The notes: generated by a model from the sequence alone, not told the origin. Positions 54,021 to 63,487 are shown, counted from the stretch's first letter. The stretch: 64,000 bases of DNA from Leptolyngbya sp. FACHB-261 (GCF_014696065.1 NZ_JACJPL010000031.1:930001-994000), one strand, 5' to 3'. Numbers and translations are program-made.

Positions 54021-54788
54021 CTAAGGAAGCCCCCAAGCGGAAGCACGCTGCTGTAGCCAGCCCTGAGTCCGAGCTTGTTCCAGAATCCGATTCACTCGAA
54101 CACGCAGCTCAGTCGAGGCAAGACCCTTGGGCATCGCCACACTTAGGGTTTCCGCTGACAGCAACGGGCCAACCTGGCGGTAAGCTGGATACTCCTGCAT
54201 CCAACCGCTCAACACACTCGCATCAGCAGCAAACACCACAGCCTGCCCTGCTTCTAAAGCTTCCAATGCAGCCTGATAAGAGTTCACCGCCACTAGCCTT
54301 GCCTGAGGTAACGTGGCCTGCAACGCTGCAATGGTACTGGATCCCTCCAGAACTGCAATCACCTGGTCGGTTAGATCTTCCAAGCGGGTCAAACTCGTCT
54401 GACGGGTAACCAGCATAGTGCCGTCCACGTAGTAGGGCGTGCTGAAATCAACCAGACGGGCCCGTGGCCCAGTTACACTCAGGCGGGCAATGACCAAATC
54501 AGCCTCACCAGACCACAGAGTTGGTAACCGCTCAAGATTACTGACAGGAAGCAGTTTGAGCCCCTGAGCGTTCCCTAGCAATTCTTGCGCCAAGTAGCGA
54601 GCCAAGTCGATTTCAAAACCAACTAGTTCGCCAGTGCTGACATCCTTGAAACCTAGAGGACGGAGATTATCCTTGACCGCAATCGTGAGTTGGTGTCGTT
54701 GCTGAATAGTGGCCCAATCAGCAGCAATGGCTGGCTGGCTCCAAGCCAGTACCAGCCATAACAGCACCATGCCCAACCTTAAAAGCAC
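54021..54788 (-). CDS. ABC-type amino-acid-like substrate-binding protein
   Basis: A 255-residue periplasmic protein: signal MLLRLGMVLLWLVLAWS ending near AIA, then the two-lobe type-2 binding fold (VGFEIDLARYLAQELLG, DLVIARLSVTGPRARLVDFS, GTMLVTRQ). The YYVDGTM segment and DFSTPYY are typical for polar amino-acid binding proteins. GTG 54788 overlaps the rplT stop by one base; ATG 54770 is an alternative start. No permease or ATPase for it is adjacent, since the UgpC-type ATPase nearby belongs to sugar systems. Confidence 0.85.
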   Translation of the reverse strand: MLLRLGMVLLWLVLAWSQPAIAADWATIQQRHQLTIAVKDNLRPLGFKDVSTGELVGFEIDLARYLAQELLGNAQGLKLLPVSNLERLPTLWSGEADLVIARLSVTGPRARLVDFSTPYYVDGTMLVTRQTSLTRLEDLTDQVIAVLEGSSTIAALQATLPQARLVAVNSYQAALEALEAGQAVVFAADASVLSGWMQEYPAYRQVGPLLSAETLSVAMPKGLASTELRVRVNRILEQARTQGWLQQRASAWGLP

Positions 54789-55135
54789 TAAGCTTTGGCC
54801 TTAGCCACGACTTCAGCAAAGGTGTCAGGGTCGAGAACCGCAAGCTGAGCTAACATCTTGCGGTTGATTTGAATGTCAGCCTTCTTGAGCGTGCCGATTA
54901 GAGCACTGTAGCTTAAGCCCTGCTGACGAGCAGCAGCGTTGATACGGATGATCCAAAGGCTCCGGAAATCCCGCTTCTTCTTGCGGCGGTCACGATAGGC
55001 ATTCCGCAACGCCTTCATCACCTGTTGGTTAGCGGTGCGGAACAACTTGGAATGGGAACCCCGGAAGCCCTTAGCCAGCTTCAGAATCTTTTTGCGCCGC
55101 TTACGAGCGACATTACCCCGTTTGACCCGTGTCAT
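54788..55135 (-). CDS. rplT: 50S ribosomal protein L20
   Basis: A 115-residue protein beginning [20 protein letters not shown] and containing [20 protein letters not shown] and [14 protein letters not shown], the L20 signature. It binds 23S rRNA early in assembly. It is 44 bases after rpmI in the usual rpmI-rplT order. infC, often upstream, is not seen. The downstream binding-protein gene overlaps its stop. Confidence 0.98.
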   Translation of the reverse strand: MTRVKRGNVARKRRKKILKLAKGFRGSHSKLFRTANQQVMKALRNAYRDRRKKKRDFRSLWIIRINAAARQQGLSYSALIGTLKKADIQINRKMLAQLAVLDPDTFAEVVAKAKA

Positions 55136-55179
55136 GGCTAATTAACCTAGTAGATTTTGAATGGTTCTGGACGTTGAAT

Positions 55180-55377
55180 TTAGAGGTAAGGCAGCATCAA
55201 GCGTACGTTCTCAGCATCACGCTCGTTGACCTCAGTCACACCGGTCAAACGGCTCTTACGCTTGGTAGTTTTGTGCTCTAGTAAGTGATTCTTGAAGGCT
55301 TTACGGCGGAGAAGTTTTCCACTGCCAGAGACACGAAAACGCTTGGCAGCCGCCCGACGGGTCTTGAGCTTGGGCAT
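55180..55377 (-). CDS. rpmI: 50S ribosomal protein L35
   Basis: A 65-residue protein, [20 protein letters not shown] then [20 protein letters not shown], the L35 signature. It starts the rpmI-rplT operon. Confidence 0.98.
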   Translation of the reverse strand: MPKLKTRRAAAKRFRVSGSGKLLRRKAFKNHLLEHKTTKRKSRLTGVTEVNERDAENVRLMLPYL

Positions 55378-55443
55378 AGGAGGGCTTGGCTAGAATGTGG
55401 TTCAAACAAACACAGTCTCTTATCCTACAACTCCAGCGCCGTC

Positions 55444-56628
55444 CTACGCAACCAGAGCTAAGCCGCTATCCGGGTCGAATAGGTGAATATGTTCGGTTCT
55501 CAGGGCTAGGTAAATCTCCTCACCCAAAGCTACAGCCGCTTCAGGTGAAACGCGCGCCCGGATCGGGATTCGCTCCCCACCCAATACAGTGAGCAGATGG
55601 GTTTCACTGCCCAGAGCCTCAATCAAATCTACCCGTACAGGCAAGTTACGGGGAGCTGGAGGACTGAGACTAAGGTGCTCCGGGCGAATTCCTAGAGTTA
55701 GGCTATGCCCGTCATAGCGACTCAAAAGCGGCCCCCAGTTCTCAGGCAGGGTCAGGCGGAAACAAGGGTGCAACAGCAAAAGCGGCGCTTTAACCTGAAC
55801 TGGAATAAAGTTCATCGGCGGCGAGCCAATAAACTCTGCTACGAAGCGATTGGCAGGCTGGTTGTAAAGCTCGAGCGGACTGGCAACCTGCTGAACCTCA
55901 CCCCCATTCAGCACCGCCACACGGTCGCCCATCGTCATCGCTTCAGTCTGATCATGGGTGACATAGATCGTGGTTGTTCCCAACCGTCGTTGCAGTTGCA
56001 CGATCTGGGAGCGGGTTTCAGAACGTAACTTGGCATCAAGGTTAGACAGAGGCTCATCCATTAGAAAAACCTTGGGCTGGCGAGCCATCGCTCGCCCCAG
56101 AGCCACTCGCTGTTTTTGCCCACCCGATAGCTGCTTAGGCAAACGCTCCAGCAGGGCTTCAATCTGCAACATTTGAGCGACCATGCGTACCCGTTCGTTC
56201 ACCATTTCTTCCTGAGCCGATAGGTAACGTAACCCCTTAGGCAACGGACGGGTGGCGCTAACCAGCAGGTTTGAGACCCAGCTTGGTGAGGATGAGGATG
56301 AAGTGGGTGCGGGCAGAGTACGACGCAGGCCAAAGGCCAGGTTGTTGTACACACTCATGTGGGGGTAAAGCGCATAGCTCTGGAACACCATAGCGATGTC
56401 CCGCGCTTTAGGTGGCAGATCGTTGATCACCCGACCACTGATCCGAATATTGCCGGCGGTCACGCTTTCCAGACCAGCAATTAAACGCAGTAGCGTACTT
56501 TTGCCGCAACCAGAGGGTCCAACTAGTACTAGAAACTCGCCATCGGCAACTGTGAGATGGATACGCTTGAGGACGGTTGCCCCTGCCCCGAAGCTTTTAT
56601 AAAGGTTCTCTAGGACGACATCTGCCAT
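55444..56628 (-). CDS. ABC transporter ATP-binding protein, UgpC/MalK type
   Basis: A 394-residue ATPase: Walker A GPSGCGKSTLL, Q-loop FQSYALYPHM, signature LSGGQKQRVALGRAMAR, Walker B VFLMDEPLSNLD, then TOBE-type C-terminal domain (residues ~285-394). It energises uptake of sugars or glycerol 3-phosphate-like compounds. A serine-rich insert of ~35 residues (PAPTSSSSSPSW...) sits between the Q-loop and signature. No permease or binding protein is adjacent. Confidence 0.92.
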   Translation of the reverse strand: MADVVLENLYKSFGAGATVLKRIHLTVADGEFLVLVGPSGCGKSTLLRLIAGLESVTAGNIRISGRVINDLPPKARDIAMVFQSYALYPHMSVYNNLAFGLRRTLPAPTSSSSSPSWVSNLLVSATRPLPKGLRYLSAQEEMVNERVRMVAQMLQIEALLERLPKQLSGGQKQRVALGRAMARQPKVFLMDEPLSNLDAKLRSETRSQIVQLQRRLGTTTIYVTHDQTEAMTMGDRVAVLNGGEVQQVASPLELYNQPANRFVAEFIGSPPMNFIPVQVKAPLLLLHPCFRLTLPENWGPLLSRYDGHSLTLGIRPEHLSLSPPAPRNLPVRVDLIEALGSETHLLTVLGGERIPIRARVSPEAAVALGEEIYLALRTEHIHLFDPDSGLALVA

Positions 56629-56704
56629 CAGCCCGCCCCTCAGCGTGTTGTAGTCTCAGAAATCAGTAGTCTCAGAGATCATAGGAGATTTACAAACCTT
56701 GGCG

Positions 56705-57493
56705 ATGCTAACGCAACTGCTGCGCTGCCTGACTCTGTGCCTAATGCTGGTTTTGCTGATGCTTCCTGCTCAAGCAGCAGAGGATGGCTATCAAGTGCTG
56801 GACGAACTGGCAAACCAGGCCGAAGCCGCAACTGAGGCTGGTCGCTTTGCCCAAGCTGAGGGCTTCTGGACCCAAATTCTCGAACGCTTTCCTGACAACG
56901 CAGCAGCCTGGAGCAATCGGGGCAACGCTCGGGTTAGTCAGGGAAAACTCAACGAGGCGCTCGACGATTACAGCCAAGCGGTCGAATTAGCTCCCAACGT
57001 TCCTGACCCCTATCTCAATCGGGGTACAGCTTGGGAAGGACTGAGCGAATGGGACAAGGCTATCGCTGACTACGACCGGGTTTTGGAGCTGAACCCCAAC
57101 GACGCAGCGGGGTACAACAACCGGGGTAGCGCTAAGGCCGGTCGCGGGGATTGGCAACAGGCTTTGGCTGACTATCGTAAAGCCACTGAACTAGCGCCTG
57201 GCTTCGCCTTCGCTCGTGCCAACTACGCTTTAGCCCTTTACCAAACCGAGCAACCACTCCTAGCAGAACGAGAATGGCGCAACTTGGCTCGCCGCTATCC
57301 CAATTTTGCTGATGTGCGGGCGGCTTTAGCTGCTAGCTTATGGGTGAAAGGTCGACGCGGCGAGGCAGAAAGTTACTGGGTTGGCGCCGTAGGTCTGGAT
57401 CCCCGCTATAAGGATCTAGATTGGGTCAGTCAAACCCGTCGCTGGCCACCAACCTTAGTATCGGCCCTCCAGCGCTTCCTAGAGCTGGAATGA
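56705..57493 (+). CDS. Exported TPR protein
   Basis: About 262 residues. Signal segment LCLMLVLLMLPAQAAE, then consecutive TPR units (WSNRGNARVSQGKLNEALDD, YLNRGTAWEGLSEWDKAIAD, YNNRGSAKAGRGDWQQALAD) and a degenerate C-terminal pair. A protein-binding scaffold in the thylakoid lumen or periplasm is expected. ATG 56705 is chosen over TTG 56699. Confidence 0.85.
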   Translation: MLTQLLRCLTLCLMLVLLMLPAQAAEDGYQVLDELANQAEAATEAGRFAQAEGFWTQILERFPDNAAAWSNRGNARVSQGKLNEALDDYSQAVELAPNVPDPYLNRGTAWEGLSEWDKAIADYDRVLELNPNDAAGYNNRGSAKAGRGDWQQALADYRKATELAPGFAFARANYALALYQTEQPLLAEREWRNLARRYPNFADVRAALAASLWVKGRRGEAESYWVGAVGLDPRYKDLDWVSQTRRWPPTLVSALQRFLELE

Positions 57494-57592
57494 GCCGCGC
57501 TGAATGGGGCTACACATCGCGTAAACACACAGCGCGTAGATGTATGGATTATTTCTCTAGGCTGTCAGAAAACTTAACTACATTAAAGCCCC

Positions 57593-58297
57593 ATGTTGAT
57601 TCGGCTTTTTACTGACTTTGACGGTCCGATTATGGACATCTCAGAGCGCTACTACCAGGTTTATCTGTACTGCGTCGCTCAGACTAAACGGCAGGGGCAA
57701 CTTGTCACTACCCTCAGCAAAGCCGATTTCTGGGCGCTTAAACGCGACCGGGTGCCTGAGGTAGAAATTGCTCGTCGCTCAGGGTTTGACGAAGAGCAAG
57801 CGGCTGCCTTTGCTAAGCTACGCCGGGCCACTGTTCACACTGATGAGTATTTTCCCTACGACCAACTTGCACCAGGGGCAGTAGAGGCTCTGGAAATGCT
57901 CAAGGAATATGAGGTAGAGCTAGGTGTTATGACCATGCGTCACAGGCGCGAGTTGCTGCCTGTGTTAGAGCAATATGACTTGGGCCGCTTCTTTCCTGAA
58001 ACTCACATCTATTGTCTAGATGATGACTACGTCAAAACTGGCGATACTAATGACAAACCCCTGCTAATGGCTCGCACCTTAGCAGAGTTGCCAGTAGCAG
58101 AGACGGTTTGGATGGTCGGCGACACCGAGGCAGATCTGCTATCAGCCAAGAACCACAACATTCCAGTGATCGGGGTTCTCTCCGGCATCCGCAACCGGGA
58201 ACAGTTGGCAAAATACGAGCCGAACTACATCGTGCCGGATCTAGCCGCCGCCGTCGAAATCTTTCTGGAACACACGGGTCTGAAGGCAAAAAGCTAG
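57593..58297 (+). CDS. HAD-superfamily hydrolase
   Basis: A 234-residue phosphatase-type HAD: motif I DFDGPIMD, motif II GVMTMRHRRE (Thr at VMTMR), a Lys in the region DTNDKPLLMA, and motif IV MVGDTEADLLSAKNHNIPVI. The first Asp and the DxxxD pair are present, so activity is likely. The substrate is unknown; it is of the phosphoglycolate-phosphatase-like group. Its stop overlaps the convergent CPP1-like gene in a shared CTAG. Confidence 0.88.
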   Translation: MLIRLFTDFDGPIMDISERYYQVYLYCVAQTKRQGQLVTTLSKADFWALKRDRVPEVEIARRSGFDEEQAAAFAKLRRATVHTDEYFPYDQLAPGAVEALEMLKEYEVELGVMTMRHRRELLPVLEQYDLGRFFPETHIYCLDDDYVKTGDTNDKPLLMARTLAELPVAETVWMVGDTEADLLSAKNHNIPVIGVLSGIRNREQLAKYEPNYIVPDLAAAVEIFLEHTGLKAKS

Positions 58298-58890
58298 CGC
58301 AAAAAGCAAGCTATAAGCCACAGAACCAGGAATGTCAGACCAGAGAACACTAATTGATTAATCCCTGGGCTGAGCAAGCCCGCCACGAAGCCAGCAAGCA
58401 GGACTCCGCCCACGAGCGCTCCCAGCGTAAGTAACACGGCCCGTCCGAGCTTGCGCTCTTTGCGGTTGAGGAAATAGAGACTGGCAAGAACTCCTAAGGC
58501 AAGCGCAAAGGTAACCCGCAACGGGTCCAGGATGCCCCAGAGCCCAAGACCAGCAAAAACCGCAAACGATACTCCGATTTCCTTGGGAGGCGGAGTGTCA
58601 ACGAGCTGCTGAAACCAAGCGGGACCTCTAGGCGCAGGAGCCGTGACAACGCTGGGTGGAGGCTGTACTAAACGCTCTGGGTAGCGGATACGGTCAGGGA
58701 CCTTGATCTTGCCTTCTTGTCGCAGCCGCAGCCGATCCATGAGGATGGCGTCATAGGCAGCTTCAATGCTGGCCACTTGCTTCTCATCGCCCTCGAGCTG
58801 CTCGATTAGACGATCTCGAACTTCGCGAATTTCCTCGAAAGAGGCATCTTCTGACACCCCGAGACGCCGGTAAGGGCTCTGGTCGTTCAT
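58294..58890 (-). CDS. CPP1-like (DnaJ-like) membrane protein
   Basis: A 198-residue protein. The N-terminal ~60 residues resemble a J-domain without a clear HPD (YRRLGVSEDASFEEIREVRD), followed by a proline-rich linker and four membrane segments. This is the CPP1/DUF3353 layout; the plant relative stabilises protochlorophyllide oxidoreductase. A role in chlorophyll or membrane-protein maturation is inferred from family. Confidence 0.85.
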   Translation of the reverse strand: MNDQSPYRRLGVSEDASFEEIREVRDRLIEQLEGDEKQVASIEAAYDAILMDRLRLRQEGKIKVPDRIRYPERLVQPPPSVVTAPAPRGPAWFQQLVDTPPPKEIGVSFAVFAGLGLWGILDPLRVTFALALGVLASLYFLNRKERKLGRAVLLTLGALVGGVLLAGFVAGLLSPGINQLVFSGLTFLVLWLIACFLR

Positions 58891-59328
58891 CGGCCATCAG
58901 TTGATAAGTAGCTGCTGAATCTTCAGGCTAGCTTAGGGCTCCCCTTCTTCACAAGCAATTCGTGGCAGGATTCTCAATGAGTTCGTGCTTAATTGAGTCT
59001 TTACAAGAAAATACGGACTCTACACGAGCATTTAGTGCTAGATCTGGTAGGTAATCGGGTGGTCGATTCGGTTTGGTTTCGGTAAGCTGGGTTGTTAGGC
59101 TGGTTCAGATAGCCTAGCGACCTCAACTGACCTAAGTAATTAGCAAGGGTCCAGACTCAATGGACACAGTTAGCCTTACAGAAATCAACACATTGTAATG
59201 ATTTGTGTTGAGGTCTAACCTGATGCTCAAGGGCCTGGGTCGAATAGAGTGAACGGGGCGAAGCTGTCTGAAAGCGGTTTTTGATTCTTGTAGTCTGTCC
59301 CTACTGTTGCGATCTCGAGCATTAGCAT
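58891..59328. other. 438-base region upstream of a response regulator
   Basis: It lies between divergent genes at 58890 (-) and 59329 (+). It contains one 8-bp inverted repeat, TCAACACA at 59185 and TGTGTTGA at 59204, a candidate operator for the response-regulator gene. No coding frame is convincing. Confidence 0.4.
59185..59211. promoter_or_regulatory. Candidate operator (8-bp inverted repeat)
   Basis: TCAACACA and TGTGTTGA are separated by 11 bases, ~120 bases upstream of the response-regulator ATG. The arrangement is typical of a dimeric regulator site, but no protein can be assigned. Confidence 0.3.
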
Positions 59329-60075
59329 ATGGCCCAAGCCAAAATTCTCGTGGTAGATGATGAGGTGGCAACCCGAACCCTTGTCTGCCGCTATCTAACT
59401 AAGCAGGGATATCAGATGGAGTCCGCTGAGGATGGCAAGAGCGCCTTAGCGTCCTTCACCCAATTCAATCCAGATCTGGTGATTCTGGACGTGAACCTGC
59501 CAGATACCAGTGGCTACCGCCTGTGCCAGGAGATGCAGACCCAGACTCAGGTGTTTGTGCTGATGCTGACCAGTCGCACCGACGAAGCTGATAAAATTCA
59601 AGGCTTTTCTCAGGGAGCTGACGACTACATCACCAAGCCTTTCAGCCTGCGCGAACTAGGGGTGCGGGTGCAAGCCATTCTCAAGCGTCAACGCAGCGTG
59701 AGTGTCGCCGAGCAACAATGCTTGACCTTCAATGGTCTCAGCATCGACCCGGTAAGACGCGAAGTCACCCTCAATGAGTCCTTGGTGCCTCTGACTGCCT
59801 TGGAGTTTGATTTGTTACATCTGCTTGCCAGTCATCCGGAGCGAGTTTGGCGACGGGCAGAGCTGATCCAGGAGGTCTGGGACTATGAGTACGTCGGTGA
59901 CCAACGGGTTGTGGACGTCCACATCGGTCAGATTCGGAAGAAAATCGAGCTAGACACTAGCCAGCCAGCCTTGATCCAAACTGTGAGAGGCGTGGGTTAC
60001 AAGTTCAAAGCACCTGAAGCCTCAGGCAATGCTGATGCGGCTCCAGATGCCAAGTCAGAGGCTAGAGCTGGCTGA
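59329..60075 (+). CDS. OmpR/PhoB-family response regulator
   Basis: A 248-residue regulator. Receiver domain residues 4-118: acidic pair DD (10-11), phosphorylation Asp54 in VILDVNLP, Lys in ITKPF. The winged-helix domain is at ~140-230: LTALEFDLLHLLASHPERVW, VVDVHIGQIRKKIE and TVRGVGYKF. The 17-residue alanine-rich tail is unusual. No adjacent kinase. Its end overlaps the convergent DUF6464 gene by 14 bases. Confidence 0.93.
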   Translation: MAQAKILVVDDEVATRTLVCRYLTKQGYQMESAEDGKSALASFTQFNPDLVILDVNLPDTSGYRLCQEMQTQTQVFVLMLTSRTDEADKIQGFSQGADDYITKPFSLRELGVRVQAILKRQRSVSVAEQQCLTFNGLSIDPVRREVTLNESLVPLTALEFDLLHLLASHPERVWRRAELIQEVWDYEYVGDQRVVDVHIGQIRKKIELDTSQPALIQTVRGVGYKFKAPEASGNADAAPDAKSEARAG

Positions 60076-60430
60076 GGGCTTCCCGTTCAAAGTGACGACA
60101 GCCTGCACAGGGCCCTTGGGGGTTGACCGCACAGCGGATCAACTCCGATTGGGCGTTGAAGCGGCAATTGGCTTCTCCAAGCACCCAACGGTCCCCCACT
60201 AAGCTACGCTCTGTAGGGCGAGGGCTGAGCTTGACATAGAGTGAGATGCGGCTGAGGTGATAGCGTCCTAGCTTAAGCGCGTAGTGGTGACGGCGCTCTA
60301 GGACCATATAGGTTTTGTCCGCATACTCCACACAGGTTCCGGGTTGGGGCATCCAATCCAGTGCTACTGAACCTAGGAGGGTACGTGGATGACTGAGATA
60401 AAAGTGAGTGGGTAGCGATGAACTCTCCAC
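60062..60430 (-). CDS. DUF6464 cyanobacterial protein
   Basis: A 122-residue protein with PRTLLGSVALDWMPQPGTCV, RRHHYALKLGRYHLSRISLY and a C-terminal C(N)PQGPCAGCRHFE cysteine cluster, as in the DUF6464 family. It may bind a metal through the cysteines. Function unknown. Followed upstream by the M23 gene, transcribed the same way. Confidence 0.75.
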   Translation of the reverse strand: MESSSLPTHFYLSHPRTLLGSVALDWMPQPGTCVEYADKTYMVLERRHHYALKLGRYHLSRISLYVKLSPRPTERSLVGDRWVLGEANCRFNAQSELIRCAVNPQGPCAGCRHFEREALSQL

Positions 60431-60501
60431 AGGGCAGGCCCAGAGGTGTAATGGTGCTTACATATGTTACTGCACCTATCTCCTGAGCCTGCTGTAGGCG
60501 A

Positions 60502-61539
60502 TCAGCTCTGCCCCGCTCCAGCAGAGTTGACGGCGAGCTGCTGAACAAGTTGGCCCAGAGCCAGTTGTACCTGCTCTGTAATATCTACTGCCACACGGCC
60601 TGCAGCTGTATTTTGCCAAAGCTCAAAGTGCAGGTGGGGACCGGTACTTAATCCCGTAGAGCCAACTGCTCCGATTACCTGTCCCTGCTCAACCCACTCG
60701 CCAGGTTGCACAAATACTTGCGAGAGATGGCCGTAGCGGGTTTCGTTGCCATCAGAGTGGTTCAGAATGACCGCTAGACCGAGATTGCCTAGGAATTCAG
60801 CGATGGCAACGCGGCCCGCAAAAGCTGCCAGGACTGGAGTGCCCTCCGCTGCGCCCAAGTCAACGCCTCGATGGAACGTGACCTGGCCCGTGATCGGATG
60901 AACTCGCAGCCCAAAAGCAGAGGTCACTGCTGCCGGGGAGGGCAGTGGATAGAGCAAACCTAAGTCGCCATTACCGGGGTAGCGGCTTAGATACCCAGCA
61001 CGGCTGGCGAGAAAAGTGCGTAAAGAAGTTGGGTTCTTCGTGTTGCGGTTAATGATGTAGCTGGCCAAAGTCGCCAGGTCGGGCTCCTGAATCGGAGCAG
61101 ATTTGAGAGCGCGTCGCGACTGGGCTGCAGCCTGTCTGGTTGGTGCTGAGGTTGAAGGAAGAGCAGCGGTAGGAGTGGCAGGCGGCGTGGGACGCTGGCA
61201 GAGATTGCTCTGCAGCTTCGACAGAGTCTTGCCGCTAACCTGGGCCTGACAGCCCGTGCTGCGGTTTTCCATCACAACTGTGATCTGCTGCTCTGGTTCC
61301 TCCACAGGGGCTACTGGTGCAGAGGAAGCTTGGGGCGCTATCGTCTCAGGCTTAGCGACCGCCTCGGGTGTTTCGAAGACAACCTCTAATGGGGCGCTAG
61401 GCGCAGCCATTTCTACAGGAGCCGTGCTTGGTTCCATGCTTGTGGGCGAGGACTCAGCCCAAGCTGCACCAAGATCACAGACCGGACCAGCAACTAATGC
61501 CAGCCCCAATGCCTGTAGCAATAGGGAAAGACGACGCAT
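60502..61539 (-). CDS. Exported M23-family metallopeptidase
   Basis: A 345-residue peptidoglycan endopeptidase-like protein. Signal (LLLQALGLALVAGPV, ending near AWA), a proline/alanine/threonine-rich low-complexity stretch to about residue 150, then the LytM domain: HRGVDLGAAEGTPV, LAVILNHSDGNETRYGHLSQ and TGPHLHFELW, with zinc and catalytic histidines present. It cleaves peptidoglycan cross-links. It is 27 bases after birA in the same direction. Confidence 0.92.
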   Translation of the reverse strand: MRRLSLLLQALGLALVAGPVCDLGAAWAESSPTSMEPSTAPVEMAAPSAPLEVVFETPEAVAKPETIAPQASSAPVAPVEEPEQQITVVMENRSTGCQAQVSGKTLSKLQSNLCQRPTPPATPTAALPSTSAPTRQAAAQSRRALKSAPIQEPDLATLASYIINRNTKNPTSLRTFLASRAGYLSRYPGNGDLGLLYPLPSPAAVTSAFGLRVHPITGQVTFHRGVDLGAAEGTPVLAAFAGRVAIAEFLGNLGLAVILNHSDGNETRYGHLSQVFVQPGEWVEQGQVIGAVGSTGLSTGPHLHFELWQNTAAGRVAVDITEQVQLALGQLVQQLAVNSAGAGQS

Positions 61540-61566
61540 GCTTCAATATCCTCACGCAGAGAGTAG

Positions 61567-62367
61567 CTAACGGCCTTGATTAACTGACGGGGCAACGGCA
61601 GAATCAGGCTCACCTGACCCAGAGTAACCCAGCTGAATCGTACCTGGTTTGAGCTGGATTTCAAGAGGCCCTGCTCGGTCATCGCACTGTAAGCGCAAGT
61701 CACCCTCAGCTGTCACCCCCGTAATCGTGCCCTCACGACCGGCCCAGCGAATCCGGGCACCCAGGCTGCTCAAAAAGCCTAGATACTCAGGGACGATAGC
61801 GTCGATCTCGCCCTGGTCTAAATAGGTATAGCCCTGCTCAAGCCCCTTAAGAACTATTGCGGTCAGAGTTGAGAAGGCAAGCTCTGGAAATGCTTCTAGA
61901 TTGATACCTGTCTCCGGCACAGAATTACGCCAGTTGATACCGACGCCGATCACAGCTTGATGAATTAGGCCACGCTGGAGACGGGTTTCAGTCAAAATGC
62001 CACCGAGTTTCTGCCCTTCGAGAATTAGATCATTGGGCCATTTAAGCCGCACAGGAATGCCATAGTCGCTGAGTGCGGTGGCAAGACCCCAGGCAGCAGC
62101 TAGAGTCAGTTGCTGAGCCTGGGCGGCGCTAAGCGCTTGGGGCTGAACCAGTACAGACAGGTAGAGCCCTCCTGGCTGAGACTGCCAGGTTCGGCCCCAT
62201 TGTCCTCGTCCAGCATTCTGGGACTGAGCAATGACCGTGGTACCTGTAGTCGCACCCTGCAGAGCCAAATCCCAAGCCACCTGATTCGTAGAGTTGGTGT
62301 GCTCTAGACAGTGCAGGGGCCGACCAAAGCGACCCAGTGCTAACTCATGACCCAAATTTTCTAGCAA
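61567..62367 (-). CDS. birA: Biotin--acetyl-CoA-carboxylase ligase
   Basis: A 266-residue biotin protein ligase: STNQVAWDLA, biotin-AMP loop GRGQWGRTW, WPNDLILEGQKLGGILTET, GVGINWRN. It has no N-terminal HTH domain, so it is a non-regulatory type. It activates biotin and attaches it to the carboxyl carrier protein of acetyl-CoA carboxylase. Next to pgeF, which is divergent, and to the M23 gene. Confidence 0.93.
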   Translation of the reverse strand: MLENLGHELALGRFGRPLHCLEHTNSTNQVAWDLALQGATTGTTVIAQSQNAGRGQWGRTWQSQPGGLYLSVLVQPQALSAAQAQQLTLAAAWGLATALSDYGIPVRLKWPNDLILEGQKLGGILTETRLQRGLIHQAVIGVGINWRNSVPETGINLEAFPELAFSTLTAIVLKGLEQGYTYLDQGEIDAIVPEYLGFLSSLGARIRWAGREGTITGVTAEGDLRLQCDDRAGPLEIQLKPGTIQLGYSGSGEPDSAVAPSVNQGR

Positions 62368-62447
62368 CCGTTTCCCCCGGTTCTTAGGATCTTGCTTTAG
62401 GAAGCTACCACGTTAGGATAATCGACGTTGCCCGAAGGTTTTAACCG

Positions 62448-63179
62448 ATGCACACCTGGCACTGGCGCACCTGGCAAGATTTGCCTTACCTCACCTGTAG
62501 CCTCTTGGAGCCCTGGTCTCATGGGTTTCTGACCCGAGAATTTTGGCCTCGGCCTCTAATTGAGATCGCGCCCGTTCTGCATCCTGAGCTGAGGCCGCAC
62601 CGAGCTAAACAGGTCCACGGCAACTCCATTGTGGCTGTGGAAGACCTAGCTGAGGAGAGCGATGAGTTGTTGGAGGCAGATGGGGTGTTTGTTAGCGGTG
62701 GCCAATATTCAGTGTGGGTGTGTACAGCAGACTGCACCCCAGCCTTGATCGCTGATACGACTCGGGGCAGTTGTGCCGCGATCCATGCTGGCTGGCGAGG
62801 GACAGCCGCCAAAATTTTGCCAGAGGCTATCCGCCGCTTTCTCAATACAGGTTCCCGCCTTGAAGACTTACGGGTGGCGCTAGGACCGTCAATCTCAGGC
62901 GACATGTACCAGGTTTCAGAAGACGTAGCTTCTCAAGTTGCGCTAACAGTAGCTCAAGCAGACCTCGCGCTCCGACCCGACGCTGAGGCGGGCAAGATAC
63001 GCCTAGACATTCGTAAGGTTCAAGGCTTACAGCTTGCTCAACTGGGACTGCAAGCTGACCAAATTGCTATCGCTCCTCACTGCACCTACAGCGAGCCAGA
63101 ACGCTTTTTCTCCTACCGACGCGATAGCCGCAAGCAGGTGCAGTGGTCGGGAATTGTGAGTACTGAGCTTAGTAGCTGA
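62448..63179 (+). CDS. pgeF: Peptidoglycan editing factor PgeF (YfiH)
   Basis: A 243-residue copper-oxidase-fold protein: KQVHGN, VCTADCTPALIAD, HAGWRGTAAKILPEA, GPSISGDMYQV, and APHCTYSEPERFFSYRRD. The Cys/His metal site is complete. It removes misincorporated L-Ser from UDP-MurNAc precursors in E. coli and belongs with cell-wall and laccase-like proteins. It is divergent from birA by 80 bases, and its stop is 2 bases from the next gene's end. Confidence 0.93.
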   Translation: MHTWHWRTWQDLPYLTCSLLEPWSHGFLTREFWPRPLIEIAPVLHPELRPHRAKQVHGNSIVAVEDLAEESDELLEADGVFVSGGQYSVWVCTADCTPALIADTTRGSCAAIHAGWRGTAAKILPEAIRRFLNTGSRLEDLRVALGPSISGDMYQVSEDVASQVALTVAQADLALRPDAEAGKIRLDIRKVQGLQLAQLGLQADQIAIAPHCTYSEPERFFSYRRDSRKQVQWSGIVSTELSS

Positions 63180-63181
63180 GC

Positions 63182-63487
63182 TCAGCAGCGTAGGTTAGAG
63201 CGCCAACGCAGGGGCTCGTTGATGAGTTGATGCCAAATATGTCTAAGCGCCTTGGCAACTAGAATCTGCTCGCCTTGCGAAGGAAGTGGCTTATCAAATA
63301 GGCTGGCGAGTTGGCGGGCATCCTCAAGCGGAATTCCGAAACCGGCGAGTTGCAGTTGGTAAGACTGTTCTTGAACTGGGTTACGGCCTTGGGTCAGGAG
63401 CTGCAAGTATTCGGTATCGGTCATCTCCAAGTCCGTGATCTTGGCCTGCTCACGCTGAGGCTGTAGCCCGACATTGCTTTCCAACAT
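63182..63487 (-). CDS. Conserved hypothetical protein
   Basis: A 101-residue protein, DTEYLQLLTQGRNPVQEQSY, then PLEDARQLASLFDKPLPSQ. Hydrophilic, mostly helical, no motif recognised. It converges on pgeF with 2 bases between the stops. Confidence 0.6.
   Translation of the reverse strand: MLESNVGLQPQREQAKITDLEMTDTEYLQLLTQGRNPVQEQSYQLQLAGFGIPLEDARQLASLFDKPLPSQGEQILVAKALRHIWHQLINEPLRWRSNLRC

Noticed and set aside
59132-59371. A 79-codon minus-strand frame across the response-regulator start
   Set aside because: It overlaps the start of a clear gene and covers the likely promoter. Shadow ORF.
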